Under the pieces are notes generated by a model. It saw nothing but the letters and a program-made list of their open reading frames with translations. It had not been told where the DNA came from and searched no databases. DNA of 64,000 nt from Streptomyces cellulosae (GTDB lineage: Bacteria; Actinomycetota; Actinomycetes; Streptomycetales; Streptomycetaceae). Both the position numbers and the translations under genes were made by a program. Position 1 is the stretch's first letter. Each line of letters starts with the position of its first letter. This document shows, in pieces, positions 46,053 to 54,728 of this stretch. The DNA is taken from assembly GCF_000721105.1 (NCBI RefSeq), contig NZ_JOEV01000007.1:124001-188000 (forward strand). Reading direction: 5' to 3'.

Positions 46053-46964
46053 TCATCCCACACCCCGGTGTGAACCCGGCGCCGTGCCGAGCCACTTGGC
46101 CGTGGCCTCGGAGCGGGTCGCGCTGTGAAGCTTGGCGAAGATGCGGTTGATGTGGTTCTTGACCGTCTTCTCGCTGATGAAGCACGCGGCGGCGATCTGC
46201 TGGTTGTTCATCCCCGATGTGATGAGGTCCATGATCTCCGCCTCCCTCGCGCTCAGGGCACCCCTGAGCCCCGACAACGACTGTGCCACAGCTGGTTGCA
46301 CTCGTGAAGTGCTTTCCGGAGAATCGTGCGGGGGCCGGATGTGCGGGAGGGGTAATTCGCTTATTAAAGACGGCAGTTCACTTTGCTGGCGAGAATAAGT
46401 GGAAGGTTGGACTTCGTATGCAGTCGCACTTGTCGTTCGCAGCCGGGCCAGCAGCGCTCCCGCCGCCGTATGGGTGAAGTGGGCCCGGCCTTCCTTGATG
46501 TCCCGTACGGCGGACACCAGTTGGTCGGCGGTGAACTCGCCGTGGACCAGGTAGCCGCCGGCGCCCCGCCGCAGGGCCTCCTCCACGATCTGCTGCTCCC
46601 GGCTGTAGGTCAGCATCATCACCGGGGCGATCGTCACGAGGTACGGGAGCGCCGAGATGCCGTCCAGCCCGGGCATGCGGACGTCCAGAAGGACGACGTC
46701 CGGCCGGTGGTGACGGGCCGCCTCGCAGGCCTCGTGGCCGTCCGCGGCCTCCGCGACGACCGTGATGTCCGGGCGGCCGGAGAGCAGGGCCGTGAGACCT
46801 GCCCGGACCACCGGGTTGTCGTCGGCCACGACCACCCGCAGGGAGGAGGCGCCCGGATGCGCATCCACCGCATCCGTCGCGGCCGTCGCGTTCATCACAT
46901 CCGTCGCGTTCATCGCGGCCGTCGCGTTCATCGCGTTCGTCATGTTCATCGTCGTCCTCGTCAC
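46053..46964 (-). CDS. NarL/LuxR-family response regulator
   Basis: 303 residues. A repetitive N-terminus (four or five imperfect MNAT units) precedes the receiver domain with phospho-acceptor D94 in VVLLDVRMPGLDG and a conserved Lys-type segment in the alpha5 region. The C-terminal LuxR-type HTH is LSAREAEIMDLITSGMNNQQIAAACFISEKTVKNHINRIFAKL. GTG 46964 overlaps the histidine kinase stop (GTGA); later ATGs in the repeat are possible starts. It lies between tadC and the pilin gene, so pilus expression is the likely target. Confidence 0.92.
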   Translation of the reverse strand: MTRTTMNMTNAMNATAAMNATDVMNATAATDAVDAHPGASSLRVVVADDNPVVRAGLTALLSGRPDITVVAEAADGHEACEAARHHRPDVVLLDVRMPGLDGISALPYLVTIAPVMMLTYSREQQIVEEALRRGAGGYLVHGEFTADQLVSAVRDIKEGRAHFTHTAAGALLARLRTTSATAYEVQPSTYSRQQSELPSLISELPLPHIRPPHDSPESTSRVQPAVAQSLSGLRGALSAREAEIMDLITSGMNNQQIAAACFISEKTVKNHINRIFAKLHSATRSEATAKWLGTAPGSHRGVG

Positions 46965-48481
46965 GGTGACTCCGGGGGCGGTGCCGTCAGAGGGAGTTCC
47001 AGGCGGACCTCCGTGCCCTTCGCGTGCGTGCCCTTGCCGATGTGGATGCGGGCGCCCACCGATGCCGCTCGCTCGACCATGCCGACCAGGCCGAAGTGGC
47101 CCGAGCGGCGGAGATCCTCGAGGGTCGTGTCCGGGGGGAGGCCGCGGCCGTCGTCGTGGACGCTGATGCGCAGGACGTCGTCGCGGACTCCCGCGTGCAC
47201 GTCGACCCGGGTCGCGGACGCGTGGCGGTGGGCGTTCTCCATGGCCTCCGTGGCGATGGTGAGGAGCTGCCGGGCCACAGCGGGCGGGACCGGGGGCGGG
47301 GGCGGGGGCCCGGTGCGGTCGTCAGTGGGGTGGTGGATGGGGTGATAGGTGGCGGGGAGCGCGGTTCGGGTGCTGAAGTCCCTGGTACGGGCGGCCAGTT
47401 CGGTGAGTACGTCGGCGGGGTGGGCGCAGTCCGGTTCGCGGCGCAGGTCGGCGAGGAGTTCACGGGACTCGGCGGCTGCTCTGCGGGCCGAACGGGAGAC
47501 GAGTTCGGCCTGTTGTCTGATGAGGGCCGGGTCGATGCGGGCAGCGCCTGCCGAATGCGCCAGACCGTCCGCCGCCAGGGCCACGCCGTGCAAGGTCTTG
47601 GCCACGGAGTCGTGCATCTCCCGTGCCAGGCGGGCCCGTTCGGCGCTCACCGCCTCCGTCGCGGCGAGGCGGGCCTGGACGGCGGTCAGGGCCTGGGTGG
47701 CCGTACCGAAGCGGAGCATCAGGTTGCGCAGGGTGGAGCCGACGGCTCCCGTGATGACGCACAGGCCCGGGAGGAGAAGGGAGTCCGCGGGTGCGGCCCG
47801 GGTGTCCTTCAGGGTGGCGTACACGAGCAGGAGGATCAGCGACTGCAGCGAGGCGAAGACGGCCGCGCCCCGCCAGCCGTACACGATGCCCGCGAGGAGG
47901 GGGGTGCAGACGCTGACGTAGGCGAGCGTGGTGTCCGGGCCCGCGGAGACCAGGAGCAGGGAGGCGAAGAGGGTGTCGACGGCCAGGAGGGTGGGGTGCC
48001 GCAGGAGCAGTGGGCCGAAGCGTTCCCAGTCCCTGAAGAGGACGTACGAGCCCATGAAGGTGACGACCACCGCGGCGCCGACGAGGCGGACACCGAGGCC
48101 GGGGCCGGCGTTGAGCAGGGCGGAGGGGGCGGCGAGAGCGATCATCGCCAGCCGGAACCCGAAGACCTGGCGGCACATGGCCTGGAGGGCGTTCACCTGG
48201 AGGGAGATGGGGGGTGTCAGCGGGTTGTGGGTGCCGTCCGTGACGCCGGCAGCAGCAGCACCCGTACCCGTATCCGTATCCGTATCCGTAGCACTGTCGT
48301 CATGGGGTGCGGCCGGCCCCTGCGGGGGTCGAGGGGCTTCGGCGGGCGTGCGTCCGCGCTGAGTCCCCGACCCGGGCCCGTCCACCGCCCCGGCCCCTCT
48401 CCTCGCCTTGACCGCATGACCGTTCAACGGCCTGGTCTTCCGGTCCGACCGGCTCTTGAGCCGCCCCGTCCTCACCTTCAC
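46961..48481 (-). CDS. NarL-type (HisKA_3) sensor histidine kinase
   Basis: 506 residues. A cytoplasmic disordered N-terminus (about 1-95) includes a (DT)n run encoded by a CGTATC hexamer repeat. About six short membrane helices span 108-250, then the DHp helix with phospho-acceptor H290 (EMHDSVAKTLHGVAL) and the HATPase domain with ATEAMENAHRHA (N box), HDDGRGLPP and GHFGLVGMVERA (G box). No extracytoplasmic sensor domain is visible; the signal is unknown. It pairs with the overlapping response regulator inside the Tad locus. Confidence 0.92.
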   Translation of the reverse strand: MKVRTGRLKSRSDRKTRPLNGHAVKARRGAGAVDGPGSGTQRGRTPAEAPRPPQGPAAPHDDSATDTDTDTGTGAAAAGVTDGTHNPLTPPISLQVNALQAMCRQVFGFRLAMIALAAPSALLNAGPGLGVRLVGAAVVVTFMGSYVLFRDWERFGPLLLRHPTLLAVDTLFASLLLVSAGPDTTLAYVSVCTPLLAGIVYGWRGAAVFASLQSLILLLVYATLKDTRAAPADSLLLPGLCVITGAVGSTLRNLMLRFGTATQALTAVQARLAATEAVSAERARLAREMHDSVAKTLHGVALAADGLAHSAGAARIDPALIRQQAELVSRSARRAAAESRELLADLRREPDCAHPADVLTELAARTRDFSTRTALPATYHPIHHPTDDRTGPPPPPPVPPAVARQLLTIATEAMENAHRHASATRVDVHAGVRDDVLRISVHDDGRGLPPDTTLEDLRRSGHFGLVGMVERAASVGARIHIGKGTHAKGTEVRLELPLTAPPPESP

Positions 48482-48520
48482 GTCCCCACCCCCATACTCC
48501 CCGCTCCCTACTCCGACTCC

Positions 48521-49408
48521 CTACTCCCCGGTGATCGACCCGAAGTCCGTGCCCGACCCGAGGAGCAAGCCCGCCCCCAGCAGGATCATCGTGGCCGGGA
48601 CCATGAACGTCGTGATCATCATCGTGGCCTTGGGGACGGCACGGGCGGCCTTGCGGCGGGCGTTCTGGGCATCCGTGCGGCGCATGTCCTTGGCGAGGGA
48701 GACGAGGGTGTCGACGATCGGCGCGCCCAGTTCCTCGCCCTGCTGCAGTGCCGTCACGAACATCGCCACCTGCTCGGAGTCGTTCCTGCGGCGCAGCTCC
48801 GCGAAGGCCTGGCGGCGGCTCATGCCGAGGTCCATCTGACGGAGGGTGATGCGGAGTTCGTCGGCCCATGGTCCCTCGTACCTGGAGGCGACGCGGTCCA
48901 GGGCCTGGCGGAAGCCCAGGCCGGCGCTGACGACCACCGCCAGGACGTCGAGGAAGTCCGGCAGTGTGCGCTCGATCACGTCCTTGCGGATCCGGATCGC
49001 CGACCAGATGCCGACCTCCGTCCAGAACGCGCCGAAGGCGAGCAGCAGCAGCGCCACCAGGATGTCGCCGCGGAGCAGGAACACCAGGAAGCCGACACCG
49101 CCGAGGAAGCCGTAGACCGCCCGGCGGGCCGCGTAGCGGTCGATGGTGAGGCCGCCGGGGTTGCCCGCGAGGTCGATCTTGCGGCGGTACTTCGCGACCT
49201 GCTTGGGGCCCATCAGCCGCAGGACGGCGGGGGCGTAGCGCATGCCCATGCGGTCGATCAGCGAGTCCACCGCGCCGGTGCGGGTGGCGCCGACCTCCAG
49301 GGCCAGCACCAGGTCGCTCGGCAGTTTGGCGTCCGCGCGGTACATGCGGATGCCCGTGAAGACGCCCCAGACGGCGAGGCCCATCAGCAGGGCCAGTAGG
49401 TATGCCAT
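48521..49408 (-). CDS. tadC: Type II secretion F family protein TadC
   Basis: 295 residues. Membrane helices at the N-terminus, two in the middle (about 95-135) and one at the C-terminus (TTFMVPATMILLGAGLLLG) frame a T2SF domain: PDFLDVLAVVVSAGLGFRQALDRVA and DMRRTDAQNARRKAARAVPKA. With TadB it forms the inner-membrane platform of the Tad pilus. The tadB stop lies 25 bases upstream; the histidine kinase gene follows 39 bases later. Confidence 0.92.
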   Translation of the reverse strand: MAYLLALLMGLAVWGVFTGIRMYRADAKLPSDLVLALEVGATRTGAVDSLIDRMGMRYAPAVLRLMGPKQVAKYRRKIDLAGNPGGLTIDRYAARRAVYGFLGGVGFLVFLLRGDILVALLLLAFGAFWTEVGIWSAIRIRKDVIERTLPDFLDVLAVVVSAGLGFRQALDRVASRYEGPWADELRITLRQMDLGMSRRQAFAELRRRNDSEQVAMFVTALQQGEELGAPIVDTLVSLAKDMRRTDAQNARRKAARAVPKATMMITTFMVPATMILLGAGLLLGSGTDFGSITGE

Positions 49409-49433
49409 CGTCCGTTCCTCCCTCCCCCGGCGC

Positions 49434-50384
49434 TCAGACGTCGATCCGCGACAGGCGGCGGATGAGGACGAAGCCGACCGCGTACAGCCCGAACGCGATG
49501 ATCACGGCGGCCTGGCCGACCGGGGAGCCGGTCATGCGGTCCAGGGCGCCGTCCTTGACCCCGTTCATCAGGAACAGGGAGCCGACGCCCAGCACCGGGA
49601 CGGCGTACGACGTCATGTTCACCTGGGAGAGCTGGGTGCGGACCTCGCGCCGGGTCTCCTTGCGTTCCTCCAGGGTCTCCGTGAGGTTCCGCAGGGCGCT
49701 GACCACCTGGCCGCCGGCCCGGTTGGAGAGGACCAGGGTCGTGACCAGGACGACCAGTTCGCGGGACGGAAGCCGGTCGGCCATCTCGCCGAGCGCGTCG
49801 TCCATGGTCGCGCCCATCCCCAGCTGGTTGGCCACCTGGGCGAGTTCCTCACCGGCCGGTGCCTCCAGCTCCTCCGCCGCCATGCCGATCGCGGTGCGCA
49901 GCGCGAGGCCCGCCTGAGTGGCGTTGGCCAGCAGGCGGGCCATTTCCGGGAGTTGGTTGATGAACTTCTCGATGCGTTTCTGCCGCTGCCAGCTGAGGAA
50001 CTGCAGCGCCGCCCAGACGCCCAGCAGTCCGGCGAGCGGTCCGAAGAAGGGCGCCAGGGTCGCCTGGCCGATCAGCCACAGGCCCGCCACCGCCGCGAGC
50101 ATCGCGGCGAAGAACTCGCCCGGTGTGATGTCCAGGCCGGTCGCCGCCAGCCGCAGTTCCAGTTTCCGGCCCAGCTTCGTACGCCGCAGCCTGCGGTCCA
50201 GGTTGCGGAAGCGGCGCCGGCGGCCGGTGACCGGTATCTGGCCCGCGGACGACAGCCGTTCGACGAGCGCGGCCCGCTGGGCCTTGCCCTTGGCGTAGGT
50301 GTGCACGCCGATGACGGCCAGTACGCAGGTCAGCAGGGTGACGCCGATGGTGAGCGTGACGAGGTTCTTCAGATCTGGGTCCAT
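49434..50384 (-). CDS. tadB: Type II secretion F family protein TadB
   Basis: 316 residues. One N-terminal helix, a basic soluble segment (RRRRFRNLDRRLRRTKLGRK), a helix pair at about 92-125, a T2SF domain (INQLPEMARLLANATQAGLALRTAI; LTETLEERKETRREVRTQ) and a C-terminal helix pair. It is the partner of TadC in the pilus platform. The TadA gene ends ten bases upstream on the same strand, so the three are an operon. Confidence 0.92.
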   Translation of the reverse strand: MDPDLKNLVTLTIGVTLLTCVLAVIGVHTYAKGKAQRAALVERLSSAGQIPVTGRRRRFRNLDRRLRRTKLGRKLELRLAATGLDITPGEFFAAMLAAVAGLWLIGQATLAPFFGPLAGLLGVWAALQFLSWQRQKRIEKFINQLPEMARLLANATQAGLALRTAIGMAAEELEAPAGEELAQVANQLGMGATMDDALGEMADRLPSRELVVLVTTLVLSNRAGGQVVSALRNLTETLEERKETRREVRTQLSQVNMTSYAVPVLGVGSLFLMNGVKDGALDRMTGSPVGQAAVIIAFGLYAVGFVLIRRLSRIDV

Positions 50385-50394
50385 GGGGGCGGTC

Positions 50395-51732
50395 CTACCT
50401 GGCTTCTCGGATGGCTAGCTGATCTGCGGACTGGGCCACGCCGAAGGCCTGGGGCGTGGGCTGGCTCGCCATGTAGAGGCGGTCGGCGGTGCGGCGCGGG
50501 AGCGGGAAGTGCTGGTAGGCGCCGTAGATCCGGCCGTCGGCGGCCATCGGCCGCGCATCGAAGCGGGCGACCGTCGCGAGGCGGTACGGCTCGCCGCCGT
50601 GGCTGTCGAGCAGCGCGATCTCGGTGATACGGCGCACGCCGTCGGCGAACCGGGTGAGCTGGACGATGACGTCGACCGCGCTGTTGATCTGGTCGTGCAG
50701 CGCCTCGAAGGGAATCTCCACCTCGGACATGGACGCGAGGGTCTTCAGCCGCATCAGCGCGTCCTCGGCGCTGTTGGCGTGCACGGTCGCCAGCGAGCCG
50801 TCGTGGCCGGTCGACATCGCCTGGAGCATGTCGAGCGACTCGCCGCCGCGGACCTCACCGACCACGATCCGGTCGGGCCGCATGCGCAACGAGTTGCGGA
50901 CCAGGTCGCGGATGGTGATACGGCCCTTGCCCTCGACGTTCGGCGGCCGCGACTCCAGCCGGACCACGTGCCGTTGCTGGAGCTGGAGTTCCGCCGAGTC
51001 CTCGATGGTGATGATGCGGTCCCCGTCGGGGATCAGCCCGGAGAGGGCGTTGAGCAGGGTCGTCTTGCCGGTGCCCGTCGCGCCCGACACGATGATGTTG
51101 AACCGCGCCTGCACCAGGCCCGCCAGCAGGTACAGCATGTGCTCGTCGAGCGAGCCGAAGCCGACCAGTTCGCTGAGCGTGAAGGTGCGGGGGAAGCGGC
51201 GGATGGTGAGGATGGCGCCGGTGAGCGACAGCGGCGGGATGATCACGTTCACGCGCTCGCCGGAGGGGAGCCGGGCGTCGACCATCGGATTCGATTCGTC
51301 CACCCGCCGGTTGACCGTCGACACGATCCGCTCGATGGTCTGCATCAGCTGGTCGTGGGAGGGGAAGCGGAGCGGGAGCTGTTCGACCCGGCCGCCGCGC
51401 TCGACGAAGATCGCGTCCGGCCCGTTCACCATGATCTCGGTGATGGACGCGTCCTCGAGGAGCGGTTCCAGGATGCCGAGGCCCAGCGCCTCGTCGACCA
51501 CCCTGCGGATCAGCTGCGAGCGCTCCACCGTCGACAGGACCGGGCCCTCCCGGCTGATGATGTGCCCGAGCACCCGCTCCAGGCGGGCCCGGCGCTCGGC
51601 CGCCGCCAGCGCGCTCATCTCCGCGAGGTCGATCTCCTCCAGCAGCTTGGCCCGGTAGGAGGCGACCAGATGGCCGTCCTCGCCCCGGCTGCCGTTGTCT
51701 TCCGGGGAGTTGATGCGTGACCGCAGGCTCAT
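50395..51732 (-). CDS. tadA: Tad pilus assembly ATPase TadA/CpaF
   Basis: 445 residues. Walker A is GATGTGKTT (residues 217-225). The Asp box reads IITIEDSAELQL, and Walker B with arginine fingers lies in RMRPDRIVVGEVRGGESLDML, followed by the His box STGHDGSLATVHAN. It is the hexameric cytoplasmic ATPase that powers Tad pilus extension. The N-terminal LLEEIDLAEMSALAAAERRARLERVL is the usual helical domain. It lies between TadE-like and TadB genes. Confidence 0.95.
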   Translation of the reverse strand: MSLRSRINSPEDNGSRGEDGHLVASYRAKLLEEIDLAEMSALAAAERRARLERVLGHIISREGPVLSTVERSQLIRRVVDEALGLGILEPLLEDASITEIMVNGPDAIFVERGGRVEQLPLRFPSHDQLMQTIERIVSTVNRRVDESNPMVDARLPSGERVNVIIPPLSLTGAILTIRRFPRTFTLSELVGFGSLDEHMLYLLAGLVQARFNIIVSGATGTGKTTLLNALSGLIPDGDRIITIEDSAELQLQQRHVVRLESRPPNVEGKGRITIRDLVRNSLRMRPDRIVVGEVRGGESLDMLQAMSTGHDGSLATVHANSAEDALMRLKTLASMSEVEIPFEALHDQINSAVDVIVQLTRFADGVRRITEIALLDSHGGEPYRLATVARFDARPMAADGRIYGAYQHFPLPRRTADRLYMASQPTPQAFGVAQSADQLAIREAR

Positions 51733-51769
51733 GGGTGGTTCCTCAGTGTCTTCCTCAGTGGTCGAGGTC

Positions 51770-52255
51770 TCAGTGGTCGAGCGGCATGGTGGCGGTCTTG
51801 TGGGCGTCGCCGAAGTCCCAGCCGGGGACGATGGAAGGGATCTGGACGGTGGCGGTGACGGTGACCTCGTCGCCGCCCTCCGTGGCGGGACAGTCGACGG
51901 ACAGCCAGTCGCTGATCGCGTTCGCGCACCCGTCCTGCGCGCTCTCCTCGATCGAGGCCGCCCGCGCCCCCGCCCGGGCCGCCGTTCCGGCCTGCTGGGC
52001 GGTGTACGCGATCAGCCCGATCTGTACGCCCGCCATCGCGACGAGGATCAGGATCGGGATGAAGCCGAGGTACTCGAGGGCTACTTGGCCGAGGTCGTGT
52101 CGGTTCCGGTCGCGTCGGTTCCGGTCACGTCGGTTCCGGTCGCGTCGGTTCCGGCCGGGTCGGCTCCGGCCGGGTCGGCTCCGGTCACCTCCACTCCGGT
52201 TCCGTCGCCCTCGGTCGCGGTCCCTGCGAGCCCGTACTGTCTCGTCGTACGTCAT
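51770..52255 (-). CDS. TadE-like pseudopilin with Arg-rich repeat
   Basis: 161 residues. The first about 50 are an extreme Arg-rich repeat (RNRRD units) encoded by 15-bp tandem repeats, then the TadE motif LGQVALEYLGFIPILILVAMAGVQIGLIAYTAQQAGTAARAGARAA and a soluble domain with two cysteines. TadE-like minor pseudopilins help initiate or regulate the pilus. The highly charged cytoplasmic extension is unusual. Its start lies one base from the stop of the second TadE-like gene. Confidence 0.88.
   Translation of the reverse strand: MTYDETVRARRDRDRGRRNRSGGDRSRPGRSRPGRNRRDRNRRDRNRRDRNRHDLGQVALEYLGFIPILILVAMAGVQIGLIAYTAQQAGTAARAGARAASIEESAQDGCANAISDWLSVDCPATEGGDEVTVTATVQIPSIVPGWDFGDAHKTATMPLDH
52100..52189. 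repeat. 15-bp tandem repeat in TadE-like gene
   Basis: Six 15-bp units (TCGGTTCCGGTCGCG with drift) at 52100-52114 to 52175-52189 encode five-residue Arg-rich repeats. The unit length keeps frame, so copy-number change would alter the length of the cytoplasmic extension only. Confidence 0.9.
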
Positions 52256-52256
52256 C

Positions 52257-52673
52257 TCAGTCCTTCACCTCCTCCACGGCGCCGGCGTGGCCCTTCACGT
52301 CGAAGGGGAAGCCGATCGAGCCCGGGAAGAGGACGGGGACGCGGAGGGTGACGTCGGCCGTGACATAGCCGCCGGACGTGCCGCACTCCACCTCGCCGCC
52401 CCACGCGTCCGGGAGCTTGTCCAGCCCCGCCTGTTGACACGCCCCCTGCCGCTCGCCCTCCGGAACCGCCGTCGCCGCCCGTACGGCCTCGTCCGCAGCA
52501 TTCCCCGCGAGCGTGAACGTGTATCCCAGCAGCACGAACTGCCACATCAGTACCAGCGTGAGGAGGATCAGCGGGGTCATGCCGAGGAACTCGACGGTGA
52601 CCTGGCCGTCGTCCCTCCGTCCGGGAACCCGTCCCCGCTCCCTCCCTGCGAGCAGGGGAACCGGTAAGCGCAC
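52257..52673 (-). CDS. Second TadE-like pseudopilin
   Basis: 138 residues. After RLPVPLLAGRERGRVPGRRDD comes the TadE segment GQVTVEFLGMTPLILLTLVLMWQFVLLGYTFTLAGNAADEAVRAAT and a C-terminal domain with two cysteines (GACQQAGL, VECGTSGG). GTG 52673 has GGAGGT just upstream and follows the TadZ stop by two bases, so it is coupled to TadZ. A pair of TadE-like proteins (with the TadG-like gene elsewhere) is usual for actinobacterial Tad loci. Confidence 0.88.
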   Translation of the reverse strand: MRLPVPLLAGRERGRVPGRRDDGQVTVEFLGMTPLILLTLVLMWQFVLLGYTFTLAGNAADEAVRAATAVPEGERQGACQQAGLDKLPDAWGGEVECGTSGGYVTADVTLRVPVLFPGSIGFPFDVKGHAGAVEEVKD

Positions 52674-52675
52674 CG

Positions 52676-53935
52676 CTACCTCCCCAGCTCTTTGCGCCGC
52701 CGGAAGCCGACCGCCGTCCGGTCGCCGCCCCGGAAGCGGCCGGCGCGGTGGCCGGGGCCCTCGCTCCCCTTGACCAGTCCCAGTTCTGCCGCGAGGGCCC
52801 ACAGGGCCTGCTTCACCGTGCTCTTGCCGTCGAGTTCGTGGACGCGGCCGGCGTCCACCGCGCTCTGCAGTTCCTTGAAGTTGGCCGGGACCGCCGTGCC
52901 GGCGACGAGGGTGCCGGTGATCTTCTGGATCAGCGGGGGCTGGATCTCCGTACCGCGGGTGTGCCGGTTGACGACGACGGTCGTCTCCTCGGCCTTGCGG
53001 ATCTGCAGCCGGTCCCACATGCGGACCGTGCGCTTGGCCCCCCGGACCGCGACCACGTCGGGCGTGGTGACCAGCAGGGCCGTGTCGGCCATCTCGACGA
53101 CGGCCGCGCCCGCGCCGCCGAGCTGGGCGCCGCAGTCGACGACGACGACCTCGTAGCGGGAGCGCAGGGCGCTGATGATCTGGCGGGCGGCGCGGTCGGT
53201 GACCTCCTCGCCGCGTTCGCCCTCGCCGGGTGCGAGCAGCAGGGCGACGCCGGTGTCGTGGCGGAAGACGGCGTCGGCGAGGACGCGCGGGGAGATGTCG
53301 GTGATGGCGGCGAGGTCGACGACCGAGCGGCGGAACTGCACGTCCAGGTAGGAGGCGATGTCCCCGGTCTGCAGGTCCATGTCCAGCAGGGCGGCGCTGC
53401 GGCCGGAGGCCTGGGCGGCCAGGGCGAGGTGGATGGCCGTGAGGGTGGTGCCCACGCCGCCCTTCGCCCCGCTGACCGTGACGACGGTGCCGCCGACGCC
53501 GGTGAACACGTCGCCCCCTGCGCCCAGGTGACGCCGTACGCCCACGGACCACTGGGCGACCGCCTGGACCCGGCTGGCCAGCTCCTCGTAGCCGAGCGGC
53601 AGGGCGATCAGGCCGCGGGCGCCGTAGTCCATGGCGGCCTGGAAGAGGCCGGGGCTGGCGTCGGTGGTGACGAGGATGACGCCGACGGCCGGGAAGCGGA
53701 GGGCGACCTCGCGGATGAGTTCCAGGGCCGGGACCGGGCCGATGCGTTCGTGGACGACGACCACTTCGGGCAGTTCGTCGATGGACTCGGCGGCGAGGCG
53801 GGCGAGGGTGTCGATGAGCTGGGTGGAGTCGACCACCGGGGTGAGCGGTTCGGCGTCGGGGAGCTGGCTGAGCAGCGTGGTGATGGACCGCACCGCGTCC
53901 GCGTCGCCGACTGCCGGGAGGATCCTCGTGGGCAT
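52676..53935 (-). CDS. tadZ: Pilus assembly ATPase TadZ/CpaE
   Basis: 419 residues. An N-terminal receiver-like domain lacking a clear phosphorylation site (VVVVHERIGPVPALELI; GARGLIALPLGYEELASRV) precedes a ParA/MinD-type ATPase: deviant Walker A SGAKGGVGTTLTA, ALLDMDLQTGDIASYLD and VVVDCGAQLGG. TadZ localises the Tad machinery in the cell. ATG 53935 begins right after CpaB. The Arg-rich C-terminus is likely disordered. Confidence 0.92.
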   Translation of the reverse strand: MPTRILPAVGDADAVRSITTLLSQLPDAEPLTPVVDSTQLIDTLARLAAESIDELPEVVVVHERIGPVPALELIREVALRFPAVGVILVTTDASPGLFQAAMDYGARGLIALPLGYEELASRVQAVAQWSVGVRRHLGAGGDVFTGVGGTVVTVSGAKGGVGTTLTAIHLALAAQASGRSAALLDMDLQTGDIASYLDVQFRRSVVDLAAITDISPRVLADAVFRHDTGVALLLAPGEGERGEEVTDRAARQIISALRSRYEVVVVDCGAQLGGAGAAVVEMADTALLVTTPDVVAVRGAKRTVRMWDRLQIRKAEETTVVVNRHTRGTEIQPPLIQKITGTLVAGTAVPANFKELQSAVDAGRVHELDGKSTVKQALWALAAELGLVKGSEGPGHRAGRFRGGDRTAVGFRRRKELGR

Positions 53936-53944
53936 GGCGGCCTC

Positions 53945-54652
53945 TCACTTGTCCTTGGCGAGTTCGTAGGTGCGGTCGCGCTCGGGGACGGTGGTGCCGG
54001 TGCCGGGCGCGACGAGCGCGAGCCGGACCTCCTTGGCGAACGACTCGGCGTACGTGATGCGCTGGGCGTCGAGGGTGGTGAGCGCGAAGGTGATCGGGAC
54101 GGCGTCGGTCTCCTGCCGGGTGCGGTCGTCCGCGTCCGGCTTGAGCACCTTCAGATCGCCGACGTCGATGACCCGGGCGTTGGTCACGATGATCTTGGAC
54201 TGGTCGGGAGCGCCCTCGCGCTGTCCCTCGAAGGTGGCGTACACGTTGACCGACGCACCGGCCGTGATCTTTCCCGCGACACCGGTCGCCGCGTCGATCA
54301 TGATGGCGACCTCCTGCTGTCCCGGCTGCAGCGCGGGCTGGTCGACGATCATGTCGCTCTGCAGCAGCGAGCCCGCCTGCAGCGTGGTGACGGCGATCTT
54401 GCCGCGAAGGTCGGAGAGATCGGTGACCGCGGTGTCCGGCAGCCACCGCTTCGGCATCTCGGTCTTCTCGAACTGGCTCGCGTTGAGACTGGTGTAGGGC
54501 TCCACCCGGGACTTCAGCCGGTACGCCGTGACCTCGGGGCCGACCTTCGACTTCACGTCATTGATGACGGACAGCACGCCGGCGAACGCGCCGAGGGCGC
54601 ACAGGACCGACAGGAGCAGGAGTATCACGCCGCGGCGCTGACGGGAGTTCAT
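53945..54652 (-). CDS. cpaB: Flp pilus assembly protein CpaB/RcpC
   Basis: 235 residues from ATG 54652. A membrane helix (RQRRGVILLLLSVLCALGAFAGVL) is followed by an SAF domain region (EPYTSLNASQFEKTEMPKRWLPDTAV, LQAGSLLQSDMI) and a beta-rich C-terminus (ITAGASVNVYATFEG). It anchors the pilus assembly complex at the cell surface. The upstream open frame encoding a Thr/Pro-rich stretch is read through the upstream gene's repeats and is not part of it. Confidence 0.88.
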   Translation of the reverse strand: MNSRQRRGVILLLLSVLCALGAFAGVLSVINDVKSKVGPEVTAYRLKSRVEPYTSLNASQFEKTEMPKRWLPDTAVTDLSDLRGKIAVTTLQAGSLLQSDMIVDQPALQPGQQEVAIMIDAATGVAGKITAGASVNVYATFEGQREGAPDQSKIIVTNARVIDVGDLKVLKPDADDRTRQETDAVPITFALTTLDAQRITYAESFAKEVRLALVAPGTGTTVPERDRTYELAKDK

Positions 54653-54728
54653 GAACCGTACGACCTCGTCGGGGGGGGTTGGGTCTGGCGGAGTTGGCTG
54701 GTCGGAGCGGCTGGGTGGCCGGGTCGGC

